64,000 nt of DNA from Cohnella fermenti (GTDB taxonomy: Bacteria > Bacillota > Bacilli > Paenibacillales > Paenibacillaceae): the NCBI RefSeq assembly GCF_004801405.1, contig NZ_SSOB01000001.1, forward strand, positions 372,001-436,000. The letters are read 5' to 3'. Shown piece by piece: positions 8,706 through 17,726 of the stretch (positions within the stretch are counted from its first letter, which is position 1; every line of letters begins with the position of its first letter). The notes under the pieces were generated by a model. It made no database searches. It saw only the letters and a list, made by a program, of their open reading frames with translations, and was not told the origin of the DNA. The position numbers and the translations under genes were made by a program.

Positions 8706-8815
8706 GGCATTAGGTCTCTTCTCCCGCTCGTTCAGGATAGGGGCACGGAACGCCCGGCGGCGGCACCATATCTGGAAGGGGAGGCTCCTGAGCCGCGGGG
8801 AGAAGAGACATAAGC
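8706..8815. repeat. Dispersed palindromic element, full copy A
   Basis: The left arm starts GGCATTAGGTCTCTTCTCCC and continues with TCAGGATAGGG (8706-8742). The right arm, read on the minus strand, starts GCTTATGTCTCTTCTCCCC and continues with GCTCAGGAG (8785-8814). The two arms form a roughly 30-bp imperfect inverted repeat around a core of about 45 bp. The same arms recur at 19421, 21460 and 33309. There is no ORF inside. The structure suggests a MITE-like or REP/BIME-like element, or a structured RNA gene. Confidence 0.75.
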
Positions 8816-9063
8816 ATCAGGAAGGGTGAGCCCCCTTTCTCTGCAATATCCATAATTAGTAACATTCGTATTGCGGTATTTGTCTCGCAAGGGATGGATG
8901 GAAGAATAGCCAGCGTTCGGCGGGATGAGGAAGTTCGATGGGATCGCATAGCGCAAGCTGCCGCCCCTGATCGGAAGAGTGTCGCAGCGCCTGCCGGGCG
9001 CCGGGCACTCTTATTCGCGTTCCATGACCGATTTGCCCCCTATCAGGTTGACGGTATCCGCTA

Positions 9064-9111
9064 TTGATGGGCACGCTCTCGCTACCTATAATGATAATGA
9101 AAATCATTTTC
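9064..9111 (+). promoter_or_regulatory. Fur-regulated promoter
   Basis: TTGATG (9064-9069), a 17-base spacer and TATAAT (9087-9092) form a good sigma-A promoter. GATAATGAAAATCATTTTC at 9093-9111 matches the 19-bp Fur box (GATAATGATAATCATTATC) at 16 of 19 positions and abuts the -10. Iron-replete Fur would block the promoter. It drives the binding-protein/monooxygenase/regulator operon. Confidence 0.88.
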
Positions 9112-9155
9112 AAAAAAGCTGTGGAGGGTTAAAGGTGCATAATGGAGGGCTGAAC

Positions 9156-10100
9156 GTGCATAAGAGAAAATTTGTTCCGGGTATTATGATTCTTGTTCTG
9201 GCGATTGTGATGGCGGCGTGCGGCAATGAAGCGGAGAATACGAGTCCGTCGGCATCCGCGAACGCGCAAGAGGAGACACGGCTGTTCGTCGACGCGCAGG
9301 GTCGTGAGGTGGAGATTCCGAGCGATCCTCAGAGGGTCGTCGCGCTGTGGACGGTTGGCGAGATGATCGCGCTCGGGCAGAAGCCGGTCGGCTCGACGGC
9401 GAATCTGCTGCGCTACTATACGGAAGAGGAGAAGGCGGGGATCGAGATTGTCGGCGAAGGAGTGGCCGGGGATTACGAGAAGGTGCTCGCCATGAACCCG
9501 GACCTGATCGTCACGTATGCAAGGGCGACTGCGGACGAGCTTGAGACGTACGGCAAGATCGCGCCGACGATAACGACGCCGTTCTTCGGAGATCCCATCG
9601 CCACCTTCCGCATGCTGGGAGACGCTCTGAACAAGGAGGAGACGGCCGAGCAGTGGATCGCCGACTACGACTCCCGCGTGCAGGAGATGCGGGAGAAGAC
9701 CGCGAGTCTGGAGCTGGAAGGGAAGACGGCGCTGATCGTGCAGTTCGCGAAGAAGGATATTTATCTGTACAAGAGCTCGACGTTCCCCGTTCTCTATGAC
9801 GCTTACCAGTTCAAGCTGACCGACAAGCAGGCGGAGCTGGAGAAGGCGGGGGAGTTCGGCTCGACGATGCTGTCGCAAGAGGTATTGCCCGAGTTCAACG
9901 CCGACTACCTGTTCGTCATTGTGAATGACGAAGACTCCCGTGGAGCCTTCGATGAGCTTAAGAAGAGCGCTGTTTGGAGCGGGCTGGCCGCAGTTGAGGC
10001 GGGACATGCGTACGAGATCGGCAACCGTATCTCGATTAACGATATTACGACGATGGACTGGGCTCTCGACGAGGTGTATCGATTGCTCACGAACCCGTAA
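9156..10100 (+). CDS. Iron-siderophore ABC transporter substrate-binding lipoprotein
   Basis: A membrane-anchored, cluster A-3 periplasmic-binding-protein-type receptor (PF01497) of 314 residues that captures ferric siderophore outside the cell. The signal ends in the lipobox VMAAC, with Cys22 as the lipidated residue. After an N/S/A-rich linker come the family segments VDAQGREVEIPSDPQRVVAL, MNPDLIVTY and a C-terminal MDWALDEVYRLL. I chose GTG 9156 because GGAGGG lies six bases upstream and the reading frame extending back to 8979 crosses the promoter; GTG 9135 is an alternative. It sits under a Fur box. No siderophore permease or ATPase gene is adjacent, so it must use transport partners encoded elsewhere. 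Confidence 0.9.
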   Translation: MHKRKFVPGIMILVLAIVMAACGNEAENTSPSASANAQEETRLFVDAQGREVEIPSDPQRVVALWTVGEMIALGQKPVGSTANLLRYYTEEEKAGIEIVGEGVAGDYEKVLAMNPDLIVTYARATADELETYGKIAPTITTPFFGDPIATFRMLGDALNKEETAEQWIADYDSRVQEMREKTASLELEGKTALIVQFAKKDIYLYKSSTFPVLYDAYQFKLTDKQAELEKAGEFGSTMLSQEVLPEFNADYLFVIVNDEDSRGAFDELKKSAVWSGLAAVEAGHAYEIGNRISINDITTMDWALDEVYRLLTNP

Positions 10101-10112
10101 GGACGTGACCCC

Positions 10113-11450
10113 ATGAGCCCCACTGGCAAAAAGCTGAAGCTGGCTGCGGCGTTAGTTGCGCCGAGGGCGTCGAGCGGAGGTTGGCGGCACGATAATGCGG
10201 CGACGACGGAGGGCTTGGAGCTGGCCTACTGTGCGAGATTGGCCGGGCAAGCCGAAGCGGGGAAGCTGGACTTCCTGTTCATGCCCGACCAATACCGGAC
10301 GCCCGGCGCGACGCCGGACGAATTCGAGCGGCATTCCAACGTATGGCTCGAGCCTGTCACCTTGATGTCAGCGCTAGCGGCGGTCACGACGCATGTCGGC
10401 TTGGCGGCGACCGTGTCCACGACATTCCAAGAGCCCTATCACGTCGCCCGAATGTTCGCTTCCCTGGATCACCTGAGCGGCGGCCGCGCTTCATGGAACA
10501 TCGTGCAGTCGCGCGGCGATGCCGAGGAGAGCAACTTCGGCGGCGGCTGTCGGCCTGCGCAGGAGGAGAGGGCGGAGCACTCGCGGCAATTCGTCGAGAT
10601 CGTGAAGGCGCTGTGGGACAGTTGGGAGGACGGCGCGATTGTTGCCGACAAGGTGTCCGGCATCTACGCCGACCCGAGCAAGGTTCATCGGCTGAACCAC
10701 GAGAGCAAGTGGTTTACGGTGAAGGGGCCGCTCAACGTGCCGCGTCCGCCGCAGGGACATCCGCTTCTGATCGAAGCGGGCGAGTCCGATGCGTTCAGGG
10801 AGCGAGCGGCGAGGCAGGCTGATGTCATCTTCACGATGCTGAATGATCTGTCGGCAGCCCGGGAATTCTACCGCGATACGAAGCGGCGGCTGGCGGCATA
10901 CGGGCGGGGATGGGACGATCTTGTCATCATGCCGGGGTTAAGCCTCATCGTCGGAGCGACTCCGGAGGAAGCGCGACGCAAGCAAGAAGAGCTTGCGCGA
11001 CTGGAACGTTCTACACCCCGGCTTGACCTGGTGTCATTCCTGACGGGTCTGAACATGGAGAAGCGGGGCCTGCGCATCGACAGCGAGCTGCCTGATGCTG
11101 CGGACGAGCTTCCCGGCAGCAAGTATGCTGCTCACAAGGAGCGGGCCGACCAGTTGGGCCTTCGCACCGTCGAGGAGCTGTACCGCGAGCTGGAGCGAGG
11201 CTTCGGGCACCTGAGCATCGTCGGCTCGGCGGAACAAGTCGCGGATACGTTGGAGGAATGGCTTGCCCTCGAAGCGGCGGACGGATTCATCTACATCCCG
11301 AGCGTGCTCCCCTCCGGTCTGAACGATCTCGTCGAACTGGTTGTCCCCGAGCTTCAACGAAGAGGGATCTTCAAGACGGATTACGAAGGGGCAACCCTTC
11401 GGGAGCGTCTGGGCGTATCGAGGCCGCGCAATTCGTTCACGGGAGGGTGA
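10113..11450 (+). CDS. FMN-dependent LLM-class monooxygenase (NtaA/SnaA/DszA family)
   Basis: A 445-residue cytosolic flavoenzyme of the bacterial luciferase fold. Family landmarks are DFLFMPDQYR (strand 2), LAATVSTTFQEPYHVARMFASLDHLSGGRASWNIVQS and the late LIVGATPEEARRK. Relatives use FMNH2 from a separate reductase and O2 to oxidise chelators (nitrilotriacetate, EDTA), sulfonates, dibenzothiophene sulfone or pristinamycin intermediates. It lies 12 bases after the siderophore-binding lipoprotein and two bases before the AraC regulator, so it belongs to the Fur regulon. I infer a role in breaking down an imported iron chelate, but the substrate is not readable from sequence and no flavin reductase is nearby. 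Confidence 0.88.
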   Translation: MSPTGKKLKLAAALVAPRASSGGWRHDNAATTEGLELAYCARLAGQAEAGKLDFLFMPDQYRTPGATPDEFERHSNVWLEPVTLMSALAAVTTHVGLAATVSTTFQEPYHVARMFASLDHLSGGRASWNIVQSRGDAEESNFGGGCRPAQEERAEHSRQFVEIVKALWDSWEDGAIVADKVSGIYADPSKVHRLNHESKWFTVKGPLNVPRPPQGHPLLIEAGESDAFRERAARQADVIFTMLNDLSAAREFYRDTKRRLAAYGRGWDDLVIMPGLSLIVGATPEEARRKQEELARLERSTPRLDLVSFLTGLNMEKRGLRIDSELPDAADELPGSKYAAHKERADQLGLRTVEELYRELERGFGHLSIVGSAEQVADTLEEWLALEAADGFIYIPSVLPSGLNDLVELVVPELQRRGIFKTDYEGATLRERLGVSRPRNSFTGG

Positions 11451-11452
11451 TC

Positions 11453-13117
11453 ATGACCACCATGGCAAGAGAGGCAGTCGTGCTGAAGTCGGTACAGGCG
11501 TTCTATCTCCGGGTTATCGAGAGATTCGGGCTGGAGGGGGATGAGCCGCGCCGGCTCCAGCCTGCCGACGGGCTCGGCGTTCTCGTTCTGACGGAGGGGC
11601 AATGCCGATCGCTTGAGGGGGAGCTTCATCTGGCCAAGGGAGACAGCCTGCTGTTCGCTGTCTCCCTTGGCGTTCGCCTGGAGGCCGACTTCGACCGTGC
11701 CCGGGGGTATTACCTGGAATTCGGGCGGGTGGAGACGCCGTGCGGGCAGGCGGAGGAAGGGGACCTGCGGGAGCGGGACCGCCGAATCGTGCGGCTGAAG
11801 CCGTTCGCCGAGCAGCAGGATGAGCTTGCCGGGCTGTACGAGCAGGCGGCCGCCGAATCGTTCCTGGAGCGATTCAAGCTCCAGATTCGATGCCAGGCGC
11901 TGCTGTGCAGGCTGCTCGAGCAGATGGAGTCCGAGCAGGACCGGGCCGATTCCCTGACGGCCGTCAGACGCTCGATCGCCTACCTGCAGGAGCGGTATTC
12001 CCAGGAGCTGACGGTTGCCCAATTGGCGGCCAATGCGAACCTGAGCCCGCGCCAGTACGCGCGCGTGTTCAAGAAGATAACGGGCAAGTCGCCCATCGAT
12101 TACTTGAACGAATATCGGATCAATCGCTCAAGGGAGCTGCTCTTGCAGAAGGATGTGCCTTCGCGCCATATCTCGAATCGGATCGGCATGAAGGATGTTC
12201 ACTACTTCAATCGCCGGTTCAAGCGGATGGTCGGCTGCTCTCCCAAGGAGTATGTCCGCCAGCGCCACCGGGACTCCCGAATCGTCACGCCGCATTACGC
12301 GGGCGAGATGCTTGCGCTGGGGCTGCGGCCGCTCGGCTCGCTGGAGGTGACGCTTGACCAGCTTCCCGACAACGCGGAGCACATTCCGAGCATCGGCGGC
12401 GATGCCTGCCGCATGGACCTGCTGAAGGCGCTGGAGCCGGACCTCATTCTGGCGTCGGACTTCATGGGCAAGGAGGAATTGCTTGAGCTGGCGGAGCTGG
12501 CTCCGGTCATCGTCATTCCGTGGGATACCGATTCGTTCGATCGGCTGAAGCGGGTGGCGCGCGTGCTCGGCCGGGAAGCGGAAGCCGCGGAGTGGCAGGA
12601 GCGATACGCGAGGCGGAAGCAGGAGGTGCAGCGCCGGTGCGCATCCCTGGTCAAGCCGGGCGAGAGCGCGGCCATTGTGAGGCTGGACGAGGGCAAGGTG
12701 TGGGTGCACGCTTCGCGGTTCTTCCCCACCTTCTACGATGTGATCGGCTTCGCTCCTTCCCCCTTGATGGAAGCGACGACGGAGAGAGACGCCGCCCTGA
12801 GAAGGCTCGCGGTTCCGCACGGGGAGATCGGAAGAATCGAAGCGGACCGGTTGTACATCGTCAATGGAATGACGCCGCAGCACTCGCGATGGCTGAAGCA
12901 GTTGCAGGGAGCGAAGGGCTGGAGCGAGCTTCGCGCCGTCAGAAGCAATTCGGTCTGCCTGATTCGGTTGTGCGGCATCGCGAACAGCGCCTACTCGCTG
13001 GATTGGCAGCTTGACCGGGTGGACGAGCTGCTGGCCCCGCCCGGCGAGCAGGAGGGCGACTGGTGCGAGCCTTCCATCCTGGATCGGCAGATCGGCAGCG
13101 GCGCTGAGCGGCCATAG
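11453..13117 (+). CDS. AraC-type regulator fused to a siderophore-binding domain (Btr-like)
   Basis: A 554-residue protein. The N-terminal region (about 1-160) is cupin-like. An AraC helix-turn-helix pair follows at about 170-275 (LTVAQLAANANLSPRQYARV, then DVHYFNRRFKRMVGCSPKEY). Residues about 290-540 form a periplasmic-binding-type domain without a signal peptide (LGSLEVTLDQLPDNAEHIPS, LEPDLILASDF). The architecture equals B. subtilis Btr, which binds bacillibactin in the cytoplasm and activates its uptake genes. I chose ATG 11453, preceded by GGGAGGG, rather than the upstream extension that overlaps the monooxygenase. In operon with two Fur-controlled genes, it most likely provides substrate-specific induction on top of iron control. 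Confidence 0.88.
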   Translation: MTTMAREAVVLKSVQAFYLRVIERFGLEGDEPRRLQPADGLGVLVLTEGQCRSLEGELHLAKGDSLLFAVSLGVRLEADFDRARGYYLEFGRVETPCGQAEEGDLRERDRRIVRLKPFAEQQDELAGLYEQAAAESFLERFKLQIRCQALLCRLLEQMESEQDRADSLTAVRRSIAYLQERYSQELTVAQLAANANLSPRQYARVFKKITGKSPIDYLNEYRINRSRELLLQKDVPSRHISNRIGMKDVHYFNRRFKRMVGCSPKEYVRQRHRDSRIVTPHYAGEMLALGLRPLGSLEVTLDQLPDNAEHIPSIGGDACRMDLLKALEPDLILASDFMGKEELLELAELAPVIVIPWDTDSFDRLKRVARVLGREAEAAEWQERYARRKQEVQRRCASLVKPGESAAIVRLDEGKVWVHASRFFPTFYDVIGFAPSPLMEATTERDAALRRLAVPHGEIGRIEADRLYIVNGMTPQHSRWLKQLQGAKGWSELRAVRSNSVCLIRLCGIANSAYSLDWQLDRVDELLAPPGEQEGDWCEPSILDRQIGSGAERP

Positions 13118-13155
13118 GTCTCGAGAGCCGCTTGCAAGCCCGGCGCGCCAAACAA

Positions 13156-13199
13156 AAAGAGCTGTCCCCCGTCTCCAAACGGCGAGCGGACAGCTCTTT
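13156..13199. terminator. Bidirectional intrinsic terminator
   Basis: AAAGAGCTGTCC (13156-13167) pairs perfectly with GGACAGCTCTTT (13188-13199). The A-run on the left and the T-run on the right fit termination of both the operon ending at 13117 and the convergent repressor gene ending at 13226. Confidence 0.85.
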
Positions 13200-13225
13200 G
13201 CTATGTTCGGCGGATCGCTTCCCGC

Positions 13226-14260
13226 CTACTGCAGCGCCTTCGTCGACTTCCGCACGACGAGGGACGTGTCGACGAGCGTCTTCAGGCGAGGGCTTGGCCC
13301 CTCCTGCTCTGTCAGCCGTAGCAGCCGCTCGACGGCCAGTGCCGCGATCGTCTCCTTCTCGACGTGAATCGTCGTCAGCTCGGGGGTGATGACCTCCGCT
13401 TCCGCGATGTCGTCGAACCCGATGACCGACAGCTCGTCCGGGACGCGGATGCCGAGCTCGTGGGCGGACTTGATGACGCTGATCGCCATGTAGTCGCATT
13501 CGCAGAACAGCGCGGTCGGAAGGCCCTCCCGCAGGCTCGCCCAGCCCTGCACGAACTCCTTCTGCGAGGAGACGACGGTCGGCGCAATCGTGAAGATGTG
13601 CTCCGGCGCAAGCGCGAGCCCGAATTCCTCGAGGGCGGCATCGAAGCCGCGGCGGCGGGCGTCGAAGTTGTGCATGCGGCTCTTCGACTGCACGTAGCCG
13701 ATGCGCCGATGGCCGAGCTCGAGCAGATGGCGCGCGGCCTGGCAGCCGCCCATCTCGTTGTTCATGACGACGAAGTCGGCGGCCACCGCCGGATGGCAGG
13801 TGTCCAGGACAACGAGATGCTCGATCTGCTCGGACACGAGCGCGACCTGCTCCCGCGCGAGGTTCGTTCCGAGCAGAATAAGTCCGCTCGCTTCGGCGTC
13901 CGTCGACAGCCGCTGGACCTCCTCGGCCAACTGGTCGGCCTGGATGGAGGAGAACAGCAGCGAATAGCCGTTGCCGCTGCATTGGTCCTCGATGTGGCGG
14001 ATAAGCTCGGTGAAGAACGGCTGCTTCTCGAACTCGTCGAGAACGATGCCCGAATTGGTCAGGGCGACCAGCCTTAAGAAGCGGTTCGTTCGGTATACTT
14101 GCTGCGCGTGCACCTGCGAGCGTTGGACATAGCCGGTGTCTTGCGCGATCCTCAGAATTTTGTCGCGGGTCTCCGGGCTGACGCCGGGCTTGCCGTTCAA
14201 GGCGAGGGAGACGGCGGACTTGGATACGTTGGCCAGCTTGGCGATGTCATCGATCTTCAT
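13226..14260 (-). CDS. LacI-family transcriptional repressor
   Basis: A 344-residue sugar-responsive repressor. Its N-terminal DNA-binding domain reads MKIDDIAKLANVSKSAVSLA, followed by the hinge region and a periplasmic-binding-type effector domain (GLILLGTN, RIGYVQSK, SVIGFDDIAEAEVITPELTT). I chose ATG 14260 because LacI proteins start at this methionine; a GTG 18 bases upstream is possible. It is divergent from the isomerase/transketolase/kinase operon with about 210 bases between them, so it very probably represses that operon, with the sugar or its phosphate as inducer. It does not hit the later decayed hydrolase genes directly. Confidence 0.93.
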   Translation of the reverse strand: MKIDDIAKLANVSKSAVSLALNGKPGVSPETRDKILRIAQDTGYVQRSQVHAQQVYRTNRFLRLVALTNSGIVLDEFEKQPFFTELIRHIEDQCSGNGYSLLFSSIQADQLAEEVQRLSTDAEASGLILLGTNLAREQVALVSEQIEHLVVLDTCHPAVAADFVVMNNEMGGCQAARHLLELGHRRIGYVQSKSRMHNFDARRRGFDAALEEFGLALAPEHIFTIAPTVVSSQKEFVQGWASLREGLPTALFCECDYMAISVIKSAHELGIRVPDELSVIGFDDIAEAEVITPELTTIHVEKETIAALAVERLLRLTEQEGPSPRLKTLVDTSLVVRKSTKALQ

Positions 14261-14372
14261 TCCCACACATCCACACACCTATCTGTTTAGTAGCTCCGAT
14301 TCCTCCCATTATCGCATTTTTTAACGGATTAGAAAAGATGGCGTTCCCCTGCAGCACGAGATTTATATAAAC

Positions 14373-14430
14373 AAATTTATTAAAATTACTAAATAAATTT
14401 ATTGACGAGTTTAGTTCGCGGTGCTACCAT
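14373..14430 (+). promoter_or_regulatory. Promoter and AT-rich dyad for the isomerase operon
   Basis: AAATTTATT (14373-14381) and AATAAATTT (14392-14400) form a perfect 9-bp inverted repeat with a 10-base centre. Immediately downstream, TTGACG (14402-14407), a 17-base spacer and TACCAT (14425-14430) make a plausible promoter. The dyad is a candidate operator for the divergent LacI protein or for an activator; LacI sites usually have a CG centre, which is absent here. Confidence 0.5.
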
Positions 14431-14468
14431 GAAGGCGAAGTCAACCAGTTCAAGCGGGGGGAACCATC

Positions 14469-15902
14469 GTGGCCAAGTTAAAGCTCGGATACGCGCCGAC
14501 CCGGCGTTTTACATTCAGTGCCGAAGACGCTTACAAATACAAGGTGCTGATCCGGGAGCGGATCGAGTCGTTCGGAATGGACATCGACATCGTGGATCTG
14601 GAGGGCCTGAACGACGAGGGGCTGCTGTACGACGATCACTTCAATGCCGACGCCATCGCCCGCAAGCTTCAGGACGAGCGGGTCGATGCGGTGTTCTTCC
14701 CGCATTGCAACTTCGGCACCGAGGACACGGTCGCCCGGGTCGCCAAGGCGGTCGGCAAGCCGACGCTGCTGTGGGGACCGCGCGACGAAGCCCCGCTTGA
14801 AGACGGCATGAGATTGCGCGACACCCAGTGCGGGCTGTTCGCGACAGGCAAGGTGCTGCGGCGCTTCAACGTCCCGTTCACCTACATTACGAATTCGCGG
14901 GTGAACGATCCGGTGTTCGAGCGCGGGTTCACGAATTTCGTCGCGGCAGCGAACGTCGTGAAGACGTTCAAGTCGCTGCGCATTCTGCAGATCGGGCCGC
15001 GTCCGACATCGTTCTGGACGATGATGTGCAACGAGGGCGAGCTGCTGGAGCGGTTCGGCATCGAGCTGCATCCGATTACGCTGATCGACATCCAGCGCGC
15101 CTCGAAGAAGGTCGAGTCGGGCAACAGCTCGGAGCTGGCGGAGGCGATCGATTATATCAAGGCGAAGCTGGATTACTCGGAAGTGACGGAGGAGGATGTT
15201 CGCCGGATCGCTGCGCTCAAGGTGGCGATGAAGCAATACGCGGTCGGCAACGGCTGCTCGGCCATCGCGATCCAGTGCTGGTCGGCGTTGCAGGAGGCGA
15301 TGGGCATCATGCCGTGCCTCGCCAACGCGATTCTGACCGACGAGCAGATCCCGGTTACGTGCGAGACGGACATTCACGGCGCGATCACCTCCGTTATGGT
15401 GCAGGCGGCGACGATGAACACGGCCCCGACGTTCTTCGCCGACCTGACGATCCGCCACCCGGACAACCCGAACGGCGAGCTGTTGTTCCACTGCGGGAAC
15501 TTCCCGGTCTCGCTCAGCGTGGAGGAGAAGCCGAAGCTCCGCAAGCACTTCCTGTTCGACGACCACTCGCCGGGCACGCATGAAGGAGAGATCCGCGGCG
15601 GAGTTATGACGATCGCTAGGTTCGACGGGGACCATGGGGAGTATTCGATTTTCCTCGGGAAGGCTCGCGGTATTCAAGGTCCGTACACTCGCGGCTCCTA
15701 CGTCTGGGTCGAGGTGAACGACTGGCCGCTCTGGGAGGAGCGGCTGGTGAAGGGGCCTTACGTGCACCATGCCGTCGGCATTCACGCCAACGCCATCCCG
15801 GCGATCTACGAGGCGTGCCAATACATTCCCGGCTTGACGCCGGACCCGGTCGATCCGACGGAGCGCGAGATTCAGGCATGGCTGCGCGGCGCGGGGCTGT
15901 GA
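14469..15902 (+). CDS. L-fucose/L-arabinose isomerase-fold sugar isomerase
   Basis: A 477-residue cytosolic enzyme of the fucose/arabinose isomerase-like fold. These proteins interconvert aldoses and ketoses with Mn2+. Family features are the N-terminal Rossmann-like region (GMDIDIVDLEGLNDEG, DAVFFPHCNFGTEDT), RILQIGPRP, and the C-terminal metal-site region (CETDIHGAITS, LFHCGNFP, GTHEGEIRGGVMTIARFDGD) with acidic and His residues in plausible ligand positions. GTG 14469 is preceded by GGGGGG at seven bases. It is the first gene of an operon with a split transketolase and an FGGY kinase. It is not close enough to FucI or AraA by eye to assign the sugar. A D-apiose to D-apulose or D-arabinose to D-ribulose step would fit the neighbours. 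Confidence 0.8.
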   Translation: MAKLKLGYAPTRRFTFSAEDAYKYKVLIRERIESFGMDIDIVDLEGLNDEGLLYDDHFNADAIARKLQDERVDAVFFPHCNFGTEDTVARVAKAVGKPTLLWGPRDEAPLEDGMRLRDTQCGLFATGKVLRRFNVPFTYITNSRVNDPVFERGFTNFVAAANVVKTFKSLRILQIGPRPTSFWTMMCNEGELLERFGIELHPITLIDIQRASKKVESGNSSELAEAIDYIKAKLDYSEVTEEDVRRIAALKVAMKQYAVGNGCSAIAIQCWSALQEAMGIMPCLANAILTDEQIPVTCETDIHGAITSVMVQAATMNTAPTFFADLTIRHPDNPNGELLFHCGNFPVSLSVEEKPKLRKHFLFDDHSPGTHEGEIRGGVMTIARFDGDHGEYSIFLGKARGIQGPYTRGSYVWVEVNDWPLWEERLVKGPYVHHAVGIHANAIPAIYEACQYIPGLTPDPVDPTEREIQAWLRGAGL

Positions 15903-15923
15903 GCGGGAGGAGGAGGAACTCGT

Positions 15924-16772
15924 ATGAACAACACGGAGCTTAAGGCGAAGGCGATTCAGATCCGGATGGACCTGCTTCGCATGATCCACGGAGCCAAGAC
16001 CGGACACACCGGCGGCTCGCTCAGCAATACCGACATTCTGACCGCCCTTTATTATCGAATCATGAACATCGACCCGGCCCGCCCGAAGTGGGAGGACCGC
16101 GACCGCTTCATTGCGAGCAAGGGACATTCCGTCGAATCGCTCTGGTGCATCCTCGCGGACCTCGGCTTCTTCTCGAAGGAGGAGCTGGCGACGTTCAGCC
16201 AGTTCGGCACCCGGCTCATCGGGCATCCGAACAACAAGGTTCCCGGCATCGAGATGAACACGGGGGCGCTCGGGCACGGCCTGGCGATCTCGGTCGGCAT
16301 GGCGCTGGCGGCGAAGCGGGACGGCAAGGCGTACCGGGTGTTCTGTTTGATGGGAGACGGCGAGCAGGCCGAAGGCTCGGTATGGGAGGCGGCGATGGCG
16401 GGGGCGCATTACGGGCTCGATAATCTCGTCGGCTTCGTCGACCGCAACCGGCTGCAGATCAGCGGCTCCACGGAGGAAGTGATGGGGCTCGACCCGCTTG
16501 ACGAGAAGTGGGCGGCGTTCGGCTGGAACGTTGTCTCGCTGGACGGCAACGACATCGATGCGCTCGTGGCGGCGTTGGAGCGGGTCCCTGCCGCTATCGG
16601 CAAGCCGACGCTGATTATGGCGAATACGGTCAAGGGCAAGGGCATATCCTTCGCGGAGAACATCCCGCATTGGCACCATCACGTGCCAAGCGACGAGGAA
16701 TTGGCGAGGGCGCTGACGGAGCTGAAGGAAGCGGCCGAGAGGCTTGCGCGACTGGAAGGGCAGGTGCGATAA
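15924..16772 (+). CDS. Transketolase N-terminal subunit
   Basis: A 282-residue thiamine-diphosphate half of a split transketolase. It carries the pyrophosphate-binding signature GDGEQAEGSVWEA...NRLQISG and the active-site His segments TGHTGGSLSNTD and SKGHSVESLW. GGAGGAGGA precedes ATG 15924. It must pair with the C-terminal subunit starting five bases after its stop. Split transketolases dedicated to a sugar-phosphate pathway are known for sulfoquinovose, ascorbate-like and apulose-4-phosphate routes. The housekeeping enzyme is normally a single chain of about 660 residues, so this is a pathway-specific copy. Confidence 0.92.
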   Translation: MNNTELKAKAIQIRMDLLRMIHGAKTGHTGGSLSNTDILTALYYRIMNIDPARPKWEDRDRFIASKGHSVESLWCILADLGFFSKEELATFSQFGTRLIGHPNNKVPGIEMNTGALGHGLAISVGMALAAKRDGKAYRVFCLMGDGEQAEGSVWEAAMAGAHYGLDNLVGFVDRNRLQISGSTEEVMGLDPLDEKWAAFGWNVVSLDGNDIDALVAALERVPAAIGKPTLIMANTVKGKGISFAENIPHWHHHVPSDEELARALTELKEAAERLARLEGQVR

Positions 16773-16776
16773 AATC

Positions 16777-17715
16777 ATGAACAAGATTCCGAATCGGCAA
16801 GTGATCTGCGAGACGCTGGCGGAGCTGGCACGGGATGACCGCGACATCATGGTGCTGGCGAGCGATTCGCGCGGCTCGGCGGCGATGGCGCCGTTCGCGA
16901 AGGAGTTCCCCGACCAGTTCGTCGAGGTCGGCATCGCGGAGCAGAACATCGTCGGCATCTCGGCGGGGCTGGCCCACAGCGGCAAGAAGCCGTTCGTGAC
17001 TTCGCCGGCCTGCTTCCTGAGCATGCGAAGCATCGAGCAGATCAAGGTGGACGTCGCCTATTCCGGCACGAATGTGAAGCTGGTCGGCATCAGCGGCGGC
17101 GTCAGCTACGGGGCGCTCGGCATGTCGCACCATTCGGTGCAGGATATTGCGGTCGCGCGCGCCATTCCGGGACTTGCGGTCGTGCTGCCCGCGGACCGGC
17201 ACGAGACGAAGCGGATGACCGAAGCGCTCGTGAAGCATGAAGGCGGCGTGTACGTGCGAATCGGCCGCAATCCGGTGGAGGATTCGTACGAATCGGCGGA
17301 GGACGGCGAGTTCGTGCTGGGCAAGGCGGTCACGATGCGGGACGGCTCCGACGTGACGATTGTCGCGGCGGGCGAGACGGTCCGCGTGGCGCTCGATGCG
17401 CACGAGGCGCTGAAGGCGGCGGGTGTGTCCAGTCGGGTAATCAATATGCATACGATCAAGCCGCTCGACGAGGAGGCGGTGCTTCGGGCCGCGCGCGAGA
17501 CGGGCCATGTCATCACGGTGGAGGAGCACAGCATCCACGGGGGACTCGGCGCCGCGGTGGCGGAGGTGCTCGTGCAGCGCCATCCCGTGCCGATGCGCAT
17601 CGTCGGCATCGCGGACGAGCCGGCGATCGCGGGCAAGACGAGCGAGGTGTTCGAGCATTACGGCATCAGCGCGGACAACCTGAAGCGGCTCGCGCTCGAG
17701 CTGCTCGGCAGGTAG
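16777..17715 (+). CDS. Transketolase C-terminal subunit
   Basis: A 312-residue partner of the preceding gene. It has the pyrimidine-binding domain with catalytic Glu55 (EVGIAEQNIVG), the conserved GVSYGALGMSHHSVQD segment and the C-terminal domain (TIVAAGETVRVALDAHEAL; VEEHSIHGGLGAAVAEVL). I chose ATG 16777, four bases after the stop of the N-terminal subunit; the frame also opens at 16744, but that would overlap the upstream gene. Together the two subunits transfer a two-carbon ketol unit from a ketose phosphate to an acceptor aldose phosphate. Confidence 0.92.
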   Translation: MNKIPNRQVICETLAELARDDRDIMVLASDSRGSAAMAPFAKEFPDQFVEVGIAEQNIVGISAGLAHSGKKPFVTSPACFLSMRSIEQIKVDVAYSGTNVKLVGISGGVSYGALGMSHHSVQDIAVARAIPGLAVVLPADRHETKRMTEALVKHEGGVYVRIGRNPVEDSYESAEDGEFVLGKAVTMRDGSDVTIVAAGETVRVALDAHEALKAAGVSSRVINMHTIKPLDEEAVLRAARETGHVITVEEHSIHGGLGAAVAEVLVQRHPVPMRIVGIADEPAIAGKTSEVFEHYGISADNLKRLALELLGR

Positions 17716-17726
17716 GAGGCCGGGCG

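Noticed and set aside
14478..17045. An 855-residue minus-strand open frame
   Set aside because: Antisense to the isomerase and both transketolase subunits, which have clear family motifs and ribosome sites.
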